Shown: positions 62,866 through 64,000 of the stretch, piece after piece
Layout: the number at the start of each line of letters is the position of its first letter
Numbering within the stretch: position 1 is the stretch's first letter
Origin: Clostridiales bacterium
Lineage (GTDB): Bacteria; Bacillota; Clostridia; Lachnospirales; Lachnospiraceae
Assembly: GCA_029010495.1 (NCBI GenBank)
Contig: JAQXKO010000019.1
Coordinates: forward strand, 1-64,000
Direction: 5' to 3'
Length of the DNA stretch: 64,000 nt
Program-made: the position numbers and the translations under genes
The notes under the pieces: generated by a model
What the model was told of the DNA's origin: nothing
The model's database searches: none
What the model saw: the letters and a program-made list of their open reading frames with translations, nothing else

Positions 62866-63624
62866 TTACAGTGTAAAAACCATGCTCATTTCATCATTTA
62901 ACGTTTTAAAACCATATCCTTTTTCAAGAAGTCCATCGATTATCTCAGGCAAAGCCCTGACTGTTTCATCATTTATTATCCCATCATGGAGCAGTATCAG
63001 AACATATTTTTTATCCTTTAACTGCCCAAGCACATTTCTTGTAATCGTATACTGTCCCGGGCGTCCGATGCTGTCCTCTCCGCTTACATTCCAGTCAAAT
63101 ACCTGCAGTCCCTCCTGCCTAAGCCCGGAAAGAAGAGCTTTGCGGTTATTAATGTATTTATTGTAGCTGCCGCCCGGAAGCCTGCAGATATCCGTATCAA
63201 TTCCAAAGCTGTTTTTCAGGTACTGCTTTTCGGCAAGAATTTCACTTACACAATTACCGTCACTCGAATAAAGCTTTTTGTAGTCATGTATCCGGCAATG
63301 AAGCCCTACACAGTGACCCGAGCTCACCATCCGGTTCAGTTCCTCCCTGTATTCATCGGTAGCCTCACTTCCGATAACAAAAAAACTTGCCTTAATATTA
63401 TATTCATCAAGAATGTCAAGCACCTTCTCCGTATTTTTGCTCGGTCCGTCATCAAAAGTGAGAAATGCAACTTTTTCCGCAACATCAATATTGCTGCCAT
63501 CAACATATTCATCCTCCGATTCATCTCCGGACCTCAATACAGACCTTTCAGTTCTTACTGACAGACTGATCATCATACAAAAGAGCAACAGCCCAAGTGC
63601 TCTTTTTAATCTTTCATAATCCAT
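62866..63624 (-). CDS. Polysaccharide deacetylase (NodB domain), membrane-anchored
   Basis: A 252-residue carbohydrate esterase family 4 protein with an N-terminal signal anchor (about 7-25). The NodB motifs are TFDDGPSKNT (metal Asp-Asp), LHCRIHDY (metal HxxxH), RLPGGSYNKY, DWNVSGED and ILLHDG. It likely deacetylates peptidoglycan or chitin-like glycans outside the cell. The start has no strong SD. It appears monocistronic. Confidence 0.92.
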   Translation of the reverse strand: MDYERLKRALGLLLFCMMISLSVRTERSVLRSGDESEDEYVDGSNIDVAEKVAFLTFDDGPSKNTEKVLDILDEYNIKASFFVIGSEATDEYREELNRMVSSGHCVGLHCRIHDYKKLYSSDGNCVSEILAEKQYLKNSFGIDTDICRLPGGSYNKYINNRKALLSGLRQEGLQVFDWNVSGEDSIGRPGQYTITRNVLGQLKDKKYVLILLHDGIINDETVRALPEIIDGLLEKGYGFKTLNDEMSMVFTL

Positions 63625-63755
63625 ATTTCCCCAAGGATTTTTTTATAATATATTGAGAATACATTCAATTTATAACCTCCGTGATTTACACAACCAGCAT
63701 ACATACAGTTATCGGAGTTATCTGCGGTTTATCCGTTATATTCCCCAACAAATGA

Positions 63756-63789
63756 TAATGCCCCGCCGGATATACCCGACGGGGCATTA
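63756..63789 (-). terminator. Terminator after ilvE
   Basis: TAATGCCCCG/CGGGGCATTA arms with a 14-nt loop lie 29 nt past the ilvE stop; the following T content is modest. Confidence 0.7.
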
Positions 63790-63817
63790 TTAATATACAG
63801 TATTATTTTCGCCAATA

Positions 63818-64000
63818 TTACTTGATTGTACAAATCCAGCCCTCAGGAGCCTTAATTGTACCCATCTGAATACCTGTAAGTGTCTCACGAAGCTTTGTGC
63901 AAACCGGACCCATTTCCTCCATACCGCTTGGCAGGAATATATCTTTGCCATGGTCATTGATTCTTCCGACAGGAGATATAACGGCAGCCGTACCGCATAA
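63818..64000 (-). CDS. ilvE: Branched-chain amino acid aminotransferase, 3' end only
   Basis: The last 60 residues of a fold-type IV PLP aminotransferase: LCGTAAVISPVGRI, FLPSGMEEMGPVCTKLRETLTGIQMG and ending APEGWICTIK, the typical IlvE C-terminus. The 5' part lies beyond the right edge. It catalyses the last step of Leu, Ile and Val synthesis. Confidence 0.93.
   Translation of the reverse strand, partial: LCGTAAVISPVGRINDHGKDIFLPSGMEEMGPVCTKLRETLTGIQMGTIKAPEGWICTIK

Noticed and set aside
62849-62867. Palindrome after the deacetylase gene as a terminator
   Set aside because: No T run follows the stem on the minus strand, so it was not called a terminator.

Overview
The window looks like a chromosomal segment of a low-GC anaerobic Clostridia, most likely a gut or rumen Lachnospiraceae. 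The evidence is AT-rich DNA with strong GGAGG ribosome binding sites, DUF4317, SPL-type radical SAM and DUF6273 proteins, cytoplasmic plant-polysaccharide enzymes (GH3, GH9, GH130), and an Ech-type [NiFe] hydrogenase. This family assignment is inference; no 16S gene is present. Most genes lie on the minus strand. No phage, IS element or CRISPR array was seen.

Layout. 1-6277: a GH3 glycosidase cut by the left edge, rpiB, sua5, citrate synthase and a methylglyoxal-synthase-like protein that has lost catalytic residues. 6395-10643: a wall amidase, DUF4317, SseB-like and GGDEF-EAL proteins. 11085-17418: prfC (plus strand), DegV, a small unknown, a GNAT, NAD synthetase and a tiny Cys-cluster protein. 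17547-21562: a large membrane-anchored coiled-coil protein with Glu/Ala repeats, divergent from a cytoplasmic GH9 cellodextrinase. 21795-26838: an acyltransferase-DUF6273 fusion, an AraC regulator with an 8-bp tandem repeat in its leader, and an amidohydrolase/ROK kinase/zinc-ribbon operon. 27002-29527: SDR, SPL-family radical SAM and nucleosidase-like genes. 29817-38244: a DRE-TIM aldolase, tRNA-Gly, a WYL regulator, glf with a small partner, an acetylesterase, a papain-like protein, and a GH130 phosphorylase with a divergent AraC regulator. 38394-43749: two FKBP/trigger-factor-like surface proteins, a LacI-type-sensor/GGDEF fusion and CorA.

43897-54963 is the main metabolic block: one apparent operon, AEC transporter-echABCDEF-hypF-hypC-hypD-small ORF-hypE, behind one good promoter. 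It encodes a membrane-bound, ferredoxin-linked, ion-translocating hydrogenase and most of the NiFe(CN)2CO maturation machinery. hypA, hypB and a maturation protease are not in the window; the large subunit ends right after its last metal-binding Cys motif, so a protease is probably not needed. 55140-58144 is a proB-proC-EamA-thioesterase cluster, and 58342-59709 an ArsB/NhaD-type carrier. 60079-64000 holds a ParB-like/BMP fusion protein, a preQ1-I riboswitch with queT, a polysaccharide deacetylase and the 3' end of ilvE, cut by the right edge.

Functional picture: a saccharolytic anaerobe that imports oligosaccharides and splits them in the cytoplasm, disposes of reductant partly as H2 through Ech, and senses sugars or nucleosides with cytoplasmic periplasmic-binding-type domains. 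The least explained items are the ParB-like/BMP fusion, the SPL-nucleosidase-SDR cassette, the repeat-controlled AraC gene, the degenerate MGS protein and the 54-codon ORF between hypD and hypE.
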